A stretch of 64,000 bases of DNA, taken from NCBI GenBank assembly GCA_018222405.1, contig JAAFAI010000001.1, positions 186,001 to 250,000 of the forward strand. The letters run 5' to 3'. Source of the stretch: Gammaproteobacteria bacterium. GTDB taxonomy: Bacteria; Pseudomonadota; Gammaproteobacteria; Enterobacterales; Alteromonadaceae. Position numbers and translations under genes: made by a program. The notes under the pieces were generated by a model, which did not search any database, had not been told where the DNA came from, and worked only from the letters and a program-made list of their open reading frames with translations. Below are positions 26,047-35,223 of the stretch, piece after piece. The stretch's first letter is position 1, and each line of letters starts with the position of its first letter.

Positions 26047-27530
26047 GGTGCAAGCTCCATCTGCAATCGGGTGTACCAGTGAGTACCGCGCTGTTCGCTA
26101 ATCAGCTCGTGGCGATTAGCGTATTGCAGGCTTAGGCGGCGATGCAGGTTTTCTAGTCCCAGGCCACTGTTGTCTTCATCAACCGGCGCTTGTGTGCTTT
26201 GGCCAATGGGATTTTCACATTCAAATACCAGACGATTCTCATCCAGTGTGAGTGCTAACTTAAGTTCGCAGGGCTTGTCGGCTTTTTCGATGCCATGTTT
26301 AAAGGCATTTTCCAGCACAATGATCAGTAACAGCGGTGGCAGTTGCCAGCGTTCAGCCCGGGTTGGCCAGGTACACTGAAAGTGACAGTCATCGGTATAG
26401 CGCATGGATTGCAGTGCCAGATAGTCCTGTAAATAGCGCACGTCATCGGCCAGGGATACCTGTTCTTTCTGGCCCTGATAAACCGTGTAGCGTAACAGAC
26501 CTGCCAGTTTTTCCACCATGTCAGGAGCCTGTGGTGAACGTTCCAGACACAGCGCATACAAGTTATTCAGGGTATTAAACAAAAAGTGAGGGTTTACCTG
26601 TTGTTGCAGCATTTGCAATTCGGTGCGGGTTTGTCGGCGGGCAATATCCGCTACTCTGGCATCCTGAGACTTGCGTTCAAAAGCCAGAATGATGGGGGTG
26701 CTGAACATTAACAACCAAAAGGTCATTTGACTGTTAAAAGGGTCAAAAGGGTTATGGTTTTCTGACGGGATCAAGGTGAAGTCTGTCACATTATTCAGCG
26801 GCATCAATAACAGCAGCGCGCTTATCGGCGTGCTGAACAGCAGAATAAAGATGAGTCCACCGGCCAGAAAGGGGATTAAACCATGCACCGCTAACAAGCG
26901 GCGAATCAGCACATAACGGTTAAACCAGTATACGCCGAATAGCACCAGCGCCATCAGACTGAATTGCCAGAAATAGTGCATAAACAGCGGCAACTGCTCT
27001 ACGATCAGGTTAAAGTCGATGATCATCTGTAATGGCTGATTGACCATGGGGTTATCGGTGTACAGAAAAACGCCCGCCATGGTAAAGGTCCATAAAAACA
27101 AGCTTAGCGCCACCATGAAGTCCAATGATAACAGGTGCGCAATCCAGCTTCGGGGGCCCTGCTTAACCCGCCCGTAGAAGTGGTGAATAAACCACAGCAC
27201 ACTGGCTATCAAGGCAAACAGGATCCCTTGTATTTCCAGCAACAGCCACTGACCGTAAGCGGGGATCGTATGAGCCAGAATATTGCTTAACAGCGGATAA
27301 CCGATAAACCCGCCTAACCAGATGAGCAGCGCCGGCCTGCCGCAGCGTGTTGAGGCCAGATAATGGCACACAAAAAACGGCAGCATTTCAAGCAATAGTT
27401 GGCCGTGAACCGCCAGATAAGTGGTGGCATCGGGTTGTTGGTAAGAAAGAAAGCGAATCGCGGCTTCCAGCAACAGGGCGGCAAAAATCGGTAGCAGTAC
27501 CAAACTGTTTTTGCGCAAATTAACCACCAT
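26031..27530 (-). CDS. LytS/YehU-type membrane sensor histidine kinase
   Basis: A 499-residue sensor. The N-terminal half holds about seven or eight hydrophobic helices (roughly 5-290). The kinase half carries the His_kinase (LytS) box QQVNPHFLFNTLNNLYALCL with the phosphoacceptor His. The ATPase part has LIIVLENAFKHGIEK (N box) and NSGLGLENLHRRL (G box). I chose ATG 27530; an upstream TTG (27563) lacks a ribosome-binding site. The membrane domain is not one I recognise, so the stimulus is unknown. It is co-transcribed with the LytTR regulator and divergent from the ABC/M1 operon. Confidence 0.9.
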   Translation of the reverse strand: MVVNLRKNSLVLLPIFAALLLEAAIRFLSYQQPDATTYLAVHGQLLLEMLPFFVCHYLASTRCGRPALLIWLGGFIGYPLLSNILAHTIPAYGQWLLLEIQGILFALIASVLWFIHHFYGRVKQGPRSWIAHLLSLDFMVALSLFLWTFTMAGVFLYTDNPMVNQPLQMIIDFNLIVEQLPLFMHYFWQFSLMALVLFGVYWFNRYVLIRRLLAVHGLIPFLAGGLIFILLFSTPISALLLLMPLNNVTDFTLIPSENHNPFDPFNSQMTFWLLMFSTPIILAFERKSQDARVADIARRQTRTELQMLQQQVNPHFLFNTLNNLYALCLERSPQAPDMVEKLAGLLRYTVYQGQKEQVSLADDVRYLQDYLALQSMRYTDDCHFQCTWPTRAERWQLPPLLLIIVLENAFKHGIEKADKPCELKLALTLDENRLVFECENPIGQSTQAPVDEDNSGLGLENLHRRLSLQYANRHELISEQRGTHWYTRLQMELAPCLKH

Positions 27531-27833
27531 GTTGCTGAACCCTTGAATAAATAATGCTGCCAAAGCCTGCCTGAAAGGCGCGGCCTGTACACGTTGTGAA
27601 TGATGAACCTACGCAATTTAATGATGAAAGTAAAACCTGTTGCCGCCGGCATAACGCACTGGCCTTTACCACAGTGGTAAATTCAACGGCTGCAATCCGG
27701 CCCGGCGCTTAACAAAATCACACTATTGCCGTTTGTCATCGCAAACTCATGCTTTGTCATCCCTTGCTGTTTAGCCGTTAATCAGCTTGGTAGGTTAAGG
27801 CTATTCTCGTTTCACATTCAGGATGATGACCAC
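27531..27833. other. Divergent promoter region between the LytS-type kinase and the ABC operon
   Basis: About 300 bases without a supported gene. It should hold the promoters of both operons. The main visible feature is a direct repeat near 27728-27761; a CCACAGTGG hexamer-type palindrome at about 27668-27676 is also present. Confidence 0.6.
27728..27761 (+). promoter_or_regulatory. Candidate LytTR operator (direct repeat)
   Basis: TTTGTCATC occurs at 27732-27740 and 27753-27761, 12 bases apart (21 from start to start). LytTR regulators generally bind two 9-bp direct repeats with about 12 bases between. The left copy also contains CCGTTTGT, close to the described LytTR consensus; the right copy fits less well. 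It lies about 75-105 bases before the ABC start. Confidence 0.4.
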
Positions 27834-28685
27834 ATGCTTACCATGACCGACGTGTCTAAAACCTATTCAGACGGCACCAAAGCGCTGAGTGACATTTCCT
27901 TAACCTTGCCGGCTGGCATGGTAGGCCTTTTAGGCCCCAATGGTGCGGGCAAATCAAGCTTAATGCGCACTCTGGCTTGTTTACAGTCACCAGACAGCGG
28001 GCAGATTAGCTTTAACAATACGGATATTCAGCAATCACCGCAGCGTTTGCGCGAACAGCTTGGCTACTTACCCCAGTCTTTCGGGGTGTATCCACACATT
28101 AGTTGCGTGGCGCTACTTGAGCACATTGCGGCACTTAAAAACATTCCGCGTAAGCAGGTTAAACAGCAAATAGAGGAATTACTAACGCTAACCAATCTGA
28201 CGGCATTTGCCAGTAAGCGCGTAAGCACCTTTTCTGGCGGCATGCGACAACGATTTGGGATTGCTCAGGCGCTGCTGGGCGACCCAAAGTTATTGATCAT
28301 GGATGAGCCCACGGCTGGGCTTGACCCGCAGGAACGTCAGCGATTGCACAGTGTGCTCATTCGACTGAGTCAGAATAAGCTGGTATTGCTTTCTACTCAC
28401 ATCGTGGAAGACATCGAGCACCTGTGTCCTCATGCCGCCATTATGATGCAGGGCGCCATCGTCGACAGTGGCGCTATTCCCGCGCTCATTGCGCCAATGC
28501 AAAACAACGTCTGGGAAACGTCAGCAAAACCCGCAGAAGGCATATTGTTGGGTGAGCGTTATCACTTCGGCCAGCCGGTATGGCGGGTGTTCCACCACGA
28601 GCCGCCCGGCGCTGATGCCGTAGCCTGCCGGGCAACCTTGCAGGACCGCTACTTTCTTGAACTGGCCAGGCGGGAGGCGAACTGA
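27834..28685 (+). CDS. ABC transporter ATP-binding protein
   Basis: A 283-residue ABC ATPase. Walker A is GPNGAGKSS, the Q-loop GYLPQSFGVYPHI, the signature FSGGMRQRFGIAQ, Walker B LLIMDEPTAGLDP and the switch His LLSTHIVEDIE. The C-terminal 60 residues are less conserved. The start is ATG 27834; the frame runs on upstream but those residues are not ABC-like. The permease gene starts within its stop codon (TGATG), so the two are coupled. The cargo is unknown. Confidence 0.93.
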   Translation: MLTMTDVSKTYSDGTKALSDISLTLPAGMVGLLGPNGAGKSSLMRTLACLQSPDSGQISFNNTDIQQSPQRLREQLGYLPQSFGVYPHISCVALLEHIAALKNIPRKQVKQQIEELLTLTNLTAFASKRVSTFSGGMRQRFGIAQALLGDPKLLIMDEPTAGLDPQERQRLHSVLIRLSQNKLVLLSTHIVEDIEHLCPHAAIMMQGAIVDSGAIPALIAPMQNNVWETSAKPAEGILLGERYHFGQPVWRVFHHEPPGADAVACRATLQDRYFLELARREAN

Positions 28686-31600
28686 TGCTTCTCGCTAATG
28701 AATGGCGTTTATATGTGCGCCAGCCTCTGGTGTGGTTATGCGCACTGGGTCTCCCCGGATTGTCAGTATTGTTGGTGCAGGGCCTGACAGTTGCCGATTT
28801 ACAGTTGGCAAAACGCCTTACCATGCTAAATATTACGGTGGTCATGCTGGCACTGCCTGTGGTGGTGGCTGCGTTAACGCCTCCATTACTGCAGCGTGAC
28901 AGGCTCCACAATATGCAGGAGCTCGTTGGTGCGGCCAGAACGAGTCAGTTTACCCGACGGCTCAACCGGTTTGTGGCTTTTTTGAGTCTGGTGGCGCTGA
29001 TCTGTTTATGCGGCTCGGTGCTGCAGCTATTGATGCTCAGTCAGCATCCGCTATTCGATGCCGGTATTATTCACACTGCGCTGAAAAACGGTTTGTTTAT
29101 AGTAGCCCCGGCGTGCTTTTTGTATTGCGCAGCCGCGTTACTGATTGCTCAGCGGGTCAATAGTGCGCTGCCGGTGTATGCCTTTTTTGCGCTGGTATGG
29201 ATAGGTTATGTGATGCTGGCGTCCGTGACCGGCTCGCCTGTGCTGGCCGGTAGCAGCATTATCCACCCATCGCTTTACGAGGCCATGCTGGTGGCTGACC
29301 CTTTGGGCTTTACGGCGATTTTTGCCCAGCTCACGGGTGATCAGACAGACTGGTCAGCAAACCCAAGCATTGCTCTTAATCGTCTGGCCTGGTTGGCGCT
29401 TAGCGTAGTACTGGTGTGGTTAGCGTTGAACGCCCGAAGTGTGTTACATGAAAACTCTAAACGCGCATCATGGTGGCGTTTGAGAAAAGCTGCACCGCTG
29501 CCTGATAGCCAGATTAAAATGCCTGCGGCCATTACTCATCATCCCTTTGCCGCCTTGCTCGTGAGCGCGATCAAAGTGCTACTGCTTAATCGGGTAATGC
29601 TATTAGTGCTGGCGCTATACGCTGGCGCGATTTTCTCTGAAGTATTGGCCGCTATTGATTATGCCGAACCCCATTCAGTTCTCACGCCGCTGAGTATTGA
29701 TGCGCTGAATCGCGTTGTGTGGGATATGTTACCCTTTGCCGGGTGCGTACTCATGGCGCTCTGGAGCTGGCAACTGGGCTGGCAAAATCAGCGTGACGGT
29801 GCCGCAGAAATGATCGCCGCTACGCCAGCAACTAACGTTCAGTTGGTCATGTCTCAGGCCGGTGCGTTGTTCTTCGCCGGTCTTGTGCTGTTGGGTATAA
29901 CAGCTATTGCCGTTGTGGTTGCCCAGTTACTTGCGGGCAGCCAGATAGAAGCGGCTACCTATGCCCGTATGCTTACAATGACCGGCCTGCCTGTATTACT
30001 GTTTGGCTGGCTTTGTCTGGCACTTCATCATGTGATGCGTAGTGCGTTGATGGCGGGGGGGCTGTGTCTGCTGTTGCTGATTGTTAAGTTCACGCCGTTA
30101 CTTTCCCTGGCCGGTATTTCTCACCCGTTGCTGGATATCGCCGGTACACCTTTACAGCCTGCCGACTATTTAATTGGTTTCTCCCGCAGTGAACATACCT
30201 TTTGGCCATACCTTATTTTGTGGTCGGTAGTAGTGGTTTCTGCGCTGGTGCTGACAGTAAACAAAACCCACCGCGGGGCAGGGTTTGAATTGCGGTCCTG
30301 GCGAACCTTGTCTCACTCCGGCTGGCTTGCTGTTGGCGCGTTAGTAGTGGTGCTAGCGGGCTTTCATCTGGCTCTGCAGCAGGAACGCCCTTACATGACG
30401 CCCGACGCCCGATATGCCCTGCGTGCCGACTACGAAAAGCAGTATGGCCAATGGGAGGAGCGGGCTCAGCCGGTTGTTACGCACATTGATGCGCTGGTGG
30501 ATTTTTTTCCGGAGAAGCGCCAGGCCTCGCTTAAACTTACACTGCACCTAAAAAACCTCAGTGGTGAGGCGATTAATGACGTGTTAGTGGGCAGTTATCC
30601 CGGCTTTAAACCCGAAGTGCTAACGCTCAGCGGTGGGCAACTAACGTCTCAGAACGAGCGGTTACAGCAGTTTGTGTATGAACTGGACTCGCCATTACTG
30701 CCCGGCCAGATGCTGACCTTACAGGCAGAAATGGTGGTAAACGGCGCGCGCAGATGGTTACCTTCAGGGCATCAAATTCTGTTACCTGAATTCAGTTATT
30801 TACGCGGTATTCCATTGCTACCTAATATTGGTTTTAACCGGCAGTACACGCTACGTGATGAAGTGCTCAGGGAAGAGTTTGGCTTAGCGGCTCTGGATAT
30901 GCCGTTACCCAGTACCTTTGCTGATGCGGCCCCGGCCACAACATTGCAATCGACTCCGGTTACCTTTCACAGTGTTGTTTCGTCGCCAGTTTCGCATGCC
31001 GTGCATTCTCAGGGACAAATCGTTAACCAGTGGCTGGCTGCTGGTCGTCGCTACTCGGAATTTGCAACCGCTGAACCTGTTCGAAATATCCCGGTCTGGC
31101 TGGCTACAATGCAAACCAGTACCATCCATAGTGTGACGGCGGGTGAGCACTCTGTGGATATCAATCTGATCGGCTTGACCCGCGGTCTTACGAGTGGCTC
31201 ACAGGCCAGCGCTCAGCAAGTGCATTTACAGGCAGTTAGCGACACCCTTGAATGGTTTTCGGCTCAGCTTACGCCTTATCCTTACAAGCAGCTGTCCTTG
31301 CTGTTTACGCCGGAATTCGGTCCCAGCGGTTATGCGCTGCCACAGGTGATTTTAATGTCGCATCGCCTGGCGGTTCGGGCGCGCCCTGCTGACGATGCTG
31401 GTTTCGATAAACGCTACCGGCGCACGGCGCATGAGGTTGCCCATCAGTGGTTTGGGCATCAGATTGGCTATGGCGTCGAAGCAGACGGCTCCTTTTTAAT
31501 TGAATCGCTGGCGAAATACGCCGAGCTGGTGCTGATTGAGCAGCGCTTTGGTAAAGAGGCAATGCAATCGCTGGTGGACTATGAGCGGCAGCGCTATCAG

Positions 31601-31885
31601 CACGCTTTGCGGGGCAGGCTAACTGCCACCAGAGCCATTATTGATGCCACCAGTTCGCCGGATGTGTATGCCAGAGCAACGCTGGTGTTTGCCAGGCTGC
31701 GAGAGCTGGTGGGCGACGAACCTATTGTTAGTGTATTGAAACGATTACTGGAGCAAAATGCTCCGGGTCAAAAAAGCGCAACCTCGATGGATTTTGTTAC
31801 CCGGCTGCTGGCTTCAACTGACGCGCAGTATCACGACGAAATAAAGCAACTGCTGCTAGGGCGAGAGGTTAAGGGGTTACTGTAG
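28685..31885 (+). CDS. ABC-2 type permease fused to an M1 aminopeptidase domain
   Basis: A 1066-residue protein. The first half (about 1-570) is an ABC permease with about twelve hydrophobic helices, probably two six-helix units. A large C-terminal domain (about 600-1066) follows. It contains an M1-family zinc centre: HEVAH at 916-920 and the third ligand Glu at 940 (IESLAKYAELV). The usual GAMEN exopeptidase motif is not seen; the equivalent region reads GPSGYALPQVI, as in other members of this fused subfamily. The peptidase should face the periplasm. It forms one transporter with the ATPase before it, and may cleave peptides linked to transport. The function is unproven. A terminator follows. 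Confidence 0.9.
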   Translation: MLLANEWRLYVRQPLVWLCALGLPGLSVLLVQGLTVADLQLAKRLTMLNITVVMLALPVVVAALTPPLLQRDRLHNMQELVGAARTSQFTRRLNRFVAFLSLVALICLCGSVLQLLMLSQHPLFDAGIIHTALKNGLFIVAPACFLYCAAALLIAQRVNSALPVYAFFALVWIGYVMLASVTGSPVLAGSSIIHPSLYEAMLVADPLGFTAIFAQLTGDQTDWSANPSIALNRLAWLALSVVLVWLALNARSVLHENSKRASWWRLRKAAPLPDSQIKMPAAITHHPFAALLVSAIKVLLLNRVMLLVLALYAGAIFSEVLAAIDYAEPHSVLTPLSIDALNRVVWDMLPFAGCVLMALWSWQLGWQNQRDGAAEMIAATPATNVQLVMSQAGALFFAGLVLLGITAIAVVVAQLLAGSQIEAATYARMLTMTGLPVLLFGWLCLALHHVMRSALMAGGLCLLLLIVKFTPLLSLAGISHPLLDIAGTPLQPADYLIGFSRSEHTFWPYLILWSVVVVSALVLTVNKTHRGAGFELRSWRTLSHSGWLAVGALVVVLAGFHLALQQERPYMTPDARYALRADYEKQYGQWEERAQPVVTHIDALVDFFPEKRQASLKLTLHLKNLSGEAINDVLVGSYPGFKPEVLTLSGGQLTSQNERLQQFVYELDSPLLPGQMLTLQAEMVVNGARRWLPSGHQILLPEFSYLRGIPLLPNIGFNRQYTLRDEVLREEFGLAALDMPLPSTFADAAPATTLQSTPVTFHSVVSSPVSHAVHSQGQIVNQWLAAGRRYSEFATAEPVRNIPVWLATMQTSTIHSVTAGEHSVDINLIGLTRGLTSGSQASAQQVHLQAVSDTLEWFSAQLTPYPYKQLSLLFTPEFGPSGYALPQVILMSHRLAVRARPADDAGFDKRYRRTAHEVAHQWFGHQIGYGVEADGSFLIESLAKYAELVLIEQRFGKEAMQSLVDYERQRYQHALRGRLTATRAIIDATSSPDVYARATLVFARLRELVGDEPIVSVLKRLLEQNAPGQKSATSMDFVTRLLASTDAQYHDEIKQLLLGREVKGLL

Positions 31886-31890
31886 AAGCG

Positions 31891-31918
31891 AAAAAGGAGC
31901 AGATAGCTGCTCCTTTTT
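31891..31918. terminator. Bidirectional intrinsic terminator between the ABC/M1 gene and yceI
   Basis: A perfect 12-bp stem (AAAAAGGAGCAG with its complement) with a 4-base loop and A/T-runs on both flanks. Confidence 0.92.
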
Positions 31919-31937
31919 AAGGGGGTAGGCCAAAGGC

Positions 31938-32510
31938 TTATTCCATTTCAAAGGTCACAGAGAAGGTCACTGGTGACGTTTGAGTAATGCTTTTTAAGCC
32001 TGCAATGTTTTGCAGCATGTCCAGTCCGGCCGTTAAACCAAAGGTTTCTGCTCCAATCAGCGTAGGCGATACCGTGCTTACTACCATGGTATCGGCAGAC
32101 ACCTTGCTAACGCTCACGTTAAAGCTGACCGGCGCTTCCACACCGTGCAGCGACAGCGTGCCATCGACCTTCGCCGTGGTGCTGCTGCCTGCTTTTAGTT
32201 TCATTAAGTCAGCGGGTACGTCGGCGGTAAAAGTAGCGGCCGGAAACTTGGCTACATTAAACAGCTTTTCCTGCATGCGCGTATTGCGGATAGGAATGTT
32301 GGTATTAACTGAGCTAAGTGGCACCTCAATCATCAGTTTACCAGTGTCTGACACTGAGCCGGAAAGCTCCTCGAAGGCATGTACCTCGGTTACCTGGGCA
32401 TTTTTGGTTGACATAAAGTGCAGGCTTGATTGCTCTGGTGCAACTGTCCAGTCGGCAAACGCCGGTGCTACCAGTAAACTGCTGAGAAGAACTAATGATT
32501 GCTTTAGCAT
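31938..32510 (-). CDS. yceI: YceI family periplasmic lipocalin-like protein
   Basis: A 190-residue protein with a signal peptide ending VAPAFA, before DWTV. The YceI beta-barrel pattern is visible: an opening DWTVAPEQSSLHFMSTKN, the middle VPLSSVNTNIPIRNTRMQE, FPAATFTADV and GTLSLHGVEAPVSFNV. The family folds like a lipocalin and binds isoprenoid-type lipids in a few studied cases. It is a single gene between a terminator and cysQ; the cysQ stop is 15 bases away on the same strand. Confidence 0.92.
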   Translation of the reverse strand: MLKQSLVLLSSLLVAPAFADWTVAPEQSSLHFMSTKNAQVTEVHAFEELSGSVSDTGKLMIEVPLSSVNTNIPIRNTRMQEKLFNVAKFPAATFTADVPADLMKLKAGSSTTAKVDGTLSLHGVEAPVSFNVSVSKVSADTMVVSTVSPTLIGAETFGLTAGLDMLQNIAGLKSITQTSPVTFSVTFEME

Positions 32511-32525
32511 AAAAACACTTACTCC

Positions 32526-33344
32526 CTAATATTGAATAATGTCCCGCCACGGCACATTTTGATCGCCCAGTACAATAAAGTCCGGGTTCTCTAACGTATT
32601 ACGCTGATTGTAGCTAAGTGGCTCAAAATCAGCAGCATAGATGGCACCGCCTGCTTCTGAAACAATGCACTGAGAAGCGCCGGTGTCCCATTCGCCGGTA
32701 ACCCCCAAACGCATAAAGACGTCGGCTTTGCCCTCAGCAATAAAGCAGGACTTCAGCGAGCAACTGCCTAATGGCAGGGTTTGATACACCCGCTTGGCAC
32801 ATAATTTAGAAATCACCCGCTCCCGCGGCTGGCGACGACTAATCGCCAGGATCACCACGCTATTGTGTGGATCATCCAGTTTTCGTACGCTAATCGGGCC
32901 ACTGGCTTCAGGCGAGTCTTTAAAGGCGCCATGTCCGGCCAGAGCGTAATACAGGCTTTGTCCGGGCGGCCAGAAAATCACCCCTATCTTAGGCTTGTTG
33001 TCTTCAATCAGCGCGATATTCACGGCAAAGTCGCCGCTGCGTGCGATAAATTCCTGTGTGCCGTCAATAGGATCAATTAACCAGTAACGCTTCCAGGTTT
33101 TGCGTTCTTCGAGACTGGCGTGTTTGGTTTCTTCCGACAGAATAGGAATGTCCGGTGACATTCGGGTGAGTATGTCGGTGATAATTTCGTTGGCTTTGTA
33201 GTCGGCACTGGTGACCGGTGATTCGTCGGCTTTCTGGTAGCTTTCGAAATCCCCAACGTCATACAACCGCATAATGGCTTCGCCAGCTGCCAGAGCGGCG
33301 TCTTTGGCTATCTGTAGCAAATCATGATCAGTATTATCAGGCAT
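32526..33344 (-). CDS. cysQ: 3'(2'),5'-bisphosphate nucleotidase CysQ
   Basis: CysQ removes the 3'-phosphate from PAP, the by-product of sulfate assimilation, and is a magnesium-dependent phosphatase of the inositol-monophosphatase family. Metal-binding motifs are LSEET (about 69-73), WLIDPIDGTQEFI (DPxDGT) and GEWDTGASQ (WD). The length of 272 is slightly above E. coli CysQ (246). It overlaps the end of nudE by 8 bases; nudE-cysQ is a common gammaproteobacterial arrangement. Confidence 0.95.
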   Translation of the reverse strand: MPDNTDHDLLQIAKDAALAAGEAIMRLYDVGDFESYQKADESPVTSADYKANEIITDILTRMSPDIPILSEETKHASLEERKTWKRYWLIDPIDGTQEFIARSGDFAVNIALIEDNKPKIGVIFWPPGQSLYYALAGHGAFKDSPEASGPISVRKLDDPHNSVVILAISRRQPRERVISKLCAKRVYQTLPLGSCSLKSCFIAEGKADVFMRLGVTGEWDTGASQCIVSEAGGAIYAADFEPLSYNQRNTLENPDFIVLGDQNVPWRDIIQY

Positions 33345-33909
33345 AGTCCGGATGCTCCTTTAACCACTTTTGAGCAAGAAACAGTGCGGCGATACAGCGC
33401 GCTTCAATAAAGTCTTCGCGAGCCAGTAGCTCGTCGGCCTGGTCAATCGGCCAGCGCACCAGCTCAAGCGGCTCCGGTTCGTCGCCAGGCAGCGTTTCGG
33501 GATAGAGATCGTGAGCGATAACAATGTTCATCTGGGCATTAAAGAACGTTGGCGCCATATTCACTTTATGGATGGCCTCCAGCTCTCTGGCACCAAAGCC
33601 GGCCTCTTCTTTTAGCTCACGGTTCGCCGCTTCTAAAATACTTTCACCCTGATCGATAAGGCCCTTAGGGAACCCCAGTTCGTAAGTATGGGTACCGGCT
33701 GCATACTCTCTGACCAACAGAAAGTCGCCATCCTGCACCGCAACGATCATTACGGCTCCGCGGCTGTAGCCTGCCATACGCTCAAACTGACGGGTGGCGC
33801 CATTAGTAAATTCGAGGTCCACACGCTCAACCCTGAAAAAGCGACTCTCGGCCACAATTTCGCGCTGGTGGATCTGCGGAAGCGTTTTGTCCTTATCGAT
33901 ATTGCTCAT
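33337..33909 (-). CDS. nudE: ADP-ribose-type Nudix hydrolase NudE
   Basis: NudE hydrolyses ADP-containing compounds such as ADP-ribose, NADH and Ap3A. A perfect Nudix box is present around residue 83-105: G(LIDQG)E then REL-x-EE-x-GF. Downstream MAPTFFNAQMNIVIAHDLY is NudE-like. The length is 190 residues (E. coli 186). It is divergent from yrfG, with a gap of about 68 bases. Confidence 0.95.
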   Translation of the reverse strand: MSNIDKDKTLPQIHQREIVAESRFFRVERVDLEFTNGATRQFERMAGYSRGAVMIVAVQDGDFLLVREYAAGTHTYELGFPKGLIDQGESILEAANRELKEEAGFGARELEAIHKVNMAPTFFNAQMNIVIAHDLYPETLPGDEPEPLELVRWPIDQADELLAREDFIEARCIAALFLAQKWLKEHPDYA

Positions 33910-33977
33910 GTTGTTTGGGTCAGTCTTTCGTTATCATATTATCAAACTTAAGGTTAACGTATTTAGAGGAAAAGCGC

Positions 33978-34664
33978 TTGCCATTTCTGCCCTGGAACGA
34001 AATCAATACCGTCTTACTGGATATGGACGGCACCTTACTGGATCTGCACTTCGATAATCAGTTCTGGTTGGAGCACTTGCCTAAAAAACTGGCCGAGAAA
34101 AGTGGCCGTTCGCTGGCCGAGTGCCGCGAAGAATTGCATAAGCACTATTCACGGGTTAGTGGCCGCATTGAGTGGTACTGCCTGGACTACTGGGCTAAGC
34201 ATCTGGATATGGATATTGTGGCTGCTAAACGTGAAATTGAACACCTCATTGCCATGCGTGACGATACGCTGCCATTTCTGGATGCCCTGCATGAAAGCGG
34301 CCGTGAGGTGGTATTGGTAACCAATGCCCACCCGGGGAGTCTTTCGTTAAAGGTGGAACACACCAAACTGGACGCACATATCGATACCCTCATTTCCACC
34401 CATGAATTTGGCGTTACCAAAGAGTCGCAGGATTTGTGGCGTGCATTGCAGGCACGTTTGGGTTTCGACCCGGCCACCACGTTATTTGTTGATGACAGTC
34501 TCAATATCCTTGAGGCAGCAAAAACCTTTGGTATTAAGCATGTACTGGCGGTGAAAAATCCCGACAGCAAGCAACCCCATCGGGAAATCGAGGGCTACCC
34601 TGCGATCAGCGATTATCGCACCCTCATTGATGATATTACTAATCACCCCTTTGAAAACGCATAA
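33978..34664 (+). CDS. yrfG: GMP/IMP nucleotidase of the HAD family, TTG start
   Basis: A HAD phosphatase that hydrolyses purine 5'-nucleotides. The catalytic motif is LLDMDGTLLDL (nucleophile Asp), motif II is LVTNAHP, and FVDDSLNILEAA supplies motif IV. The pair HLDMDI / WYCLDYWAKHLD matches YrfG. I place the start at TTG 33978, preceded by GAGGA 7 bases before. This gives 228 residues and aligns with E. coli YrfG; the frame extends left to a TTG at 33915 with no ribosome-binding site. It neighbours nudE, and hslR-hslO lies beyond the gsp operon. Confidence 0.93.
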   Translation: MPFLPWNEINTVLLDMDGTLLDLHFDNQFWLEHLPKKLAEKSGRSLAECREELHKHYSRVSGRIEWYCLDYWAKHLDMDIVAAKREIEHLIAMRDDTLPFLDALHESGREVVLVTNAHPGSLSLKVEHTKLDAHIDTLISTHEFGVTKESQDLWRALQARLGFDPATTLFVDDSLNILEAAKTFGIKHVLAVKNPDSKQPHREIEGYPAISDYRTLIDDITNHPFENA

Positions 34665-34678
34665 ACGGAAATGGTGTA

Positions 34679-35209
34679 ATGAAAGTAGTTGTTGGCTCAA
34701 AAAATCCGGTAAAGGTAAATGCTACCCGCGTAGCCCTACAACAGGTCTTAGCGGCGGGGGATGATTTTGAGGTGATAGGCGTCGACGCGCCAAGTCTGGT
34801 GGCCGATCAGCCCATGACGGAAGCAGAAACGCGGTTAGGCGCGGTTAATCGGGTAAAAGCCTGTATGGCTGAACATCAGGCCAACTGGTATGTGGCCATT
34901 GAGGGTGGTGTGGATAAGTTTACCGACGGCCCCGCTACCTTTGCTTACGTAGCCATTTGTAATGGTGAACACTGGTCTGTGGGCCGCAGTGCTAACCTGC
35001 CTCTGCCTGAGGCGGTTTACGCGTCTCTTACCGCCGGCGAGGAGCTTGGAGATGTGATGGATAAACTGTTTGATACTCACAATATCAAACAAAAAGGTGG
35101 CGCTATTGGTTTATTAACCAATCACCTGGCCACCCGCCAGAGTGTTTATGAGCTGGCTATTATTCTGACCATGGCCAAATTTAACTTTTTGTCGATGTAC
35201 TCAGATTAA
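34679..35209 (+). CDS. yjjX: Inosine/xanthosine triphosphatase YjjX
   Basis: A 176-residue Maf/HAM1-like phosphatase that removes non-canonical purine nucleotides (ITP, XTP). Opening GSKNPVKVNATRVAL, middle QPMTEAETRLGAVNRV, then YVAIEGGVD and GGAIGLLTNHLATRQ all match YjjX. It lies 14 bases after yrfG on the same strand, and converges with gspN. No terminator is obvious in the 14-base gap to gspN. Confidence 0.95.
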   Translation: MKVVVGSKNPVKVNATRVALQQVLAAGDDFEVIGVDAPSLVADQPMTEAETRLGAVNRVKACMAEHQANWYVAIEGGVDKFTDGPATFAYVAICNGEHWSVGRSANLPLPEAVYASLTAGEELGDVMDKLFDTHNIKQKGGAIGLLTNHLATRQSVYELAIILTMAKFNFLSMYSD

Positions 35210-35223
35210 AGCTCTAACTGGGG

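Noticed and set aside
28685-31885. Chance that the permease and M1 parts are two genes
   Set aside because: The frame is continuous over 1066 codons with no internal stop, and the fused arrangement is known in other bacteria.
31987-32529. A 180-codon plus-strand frame opposite yceI
   Set aside because: It is the antisense shadow of a well-conserved YceI gene, with no signal or family resemblance.
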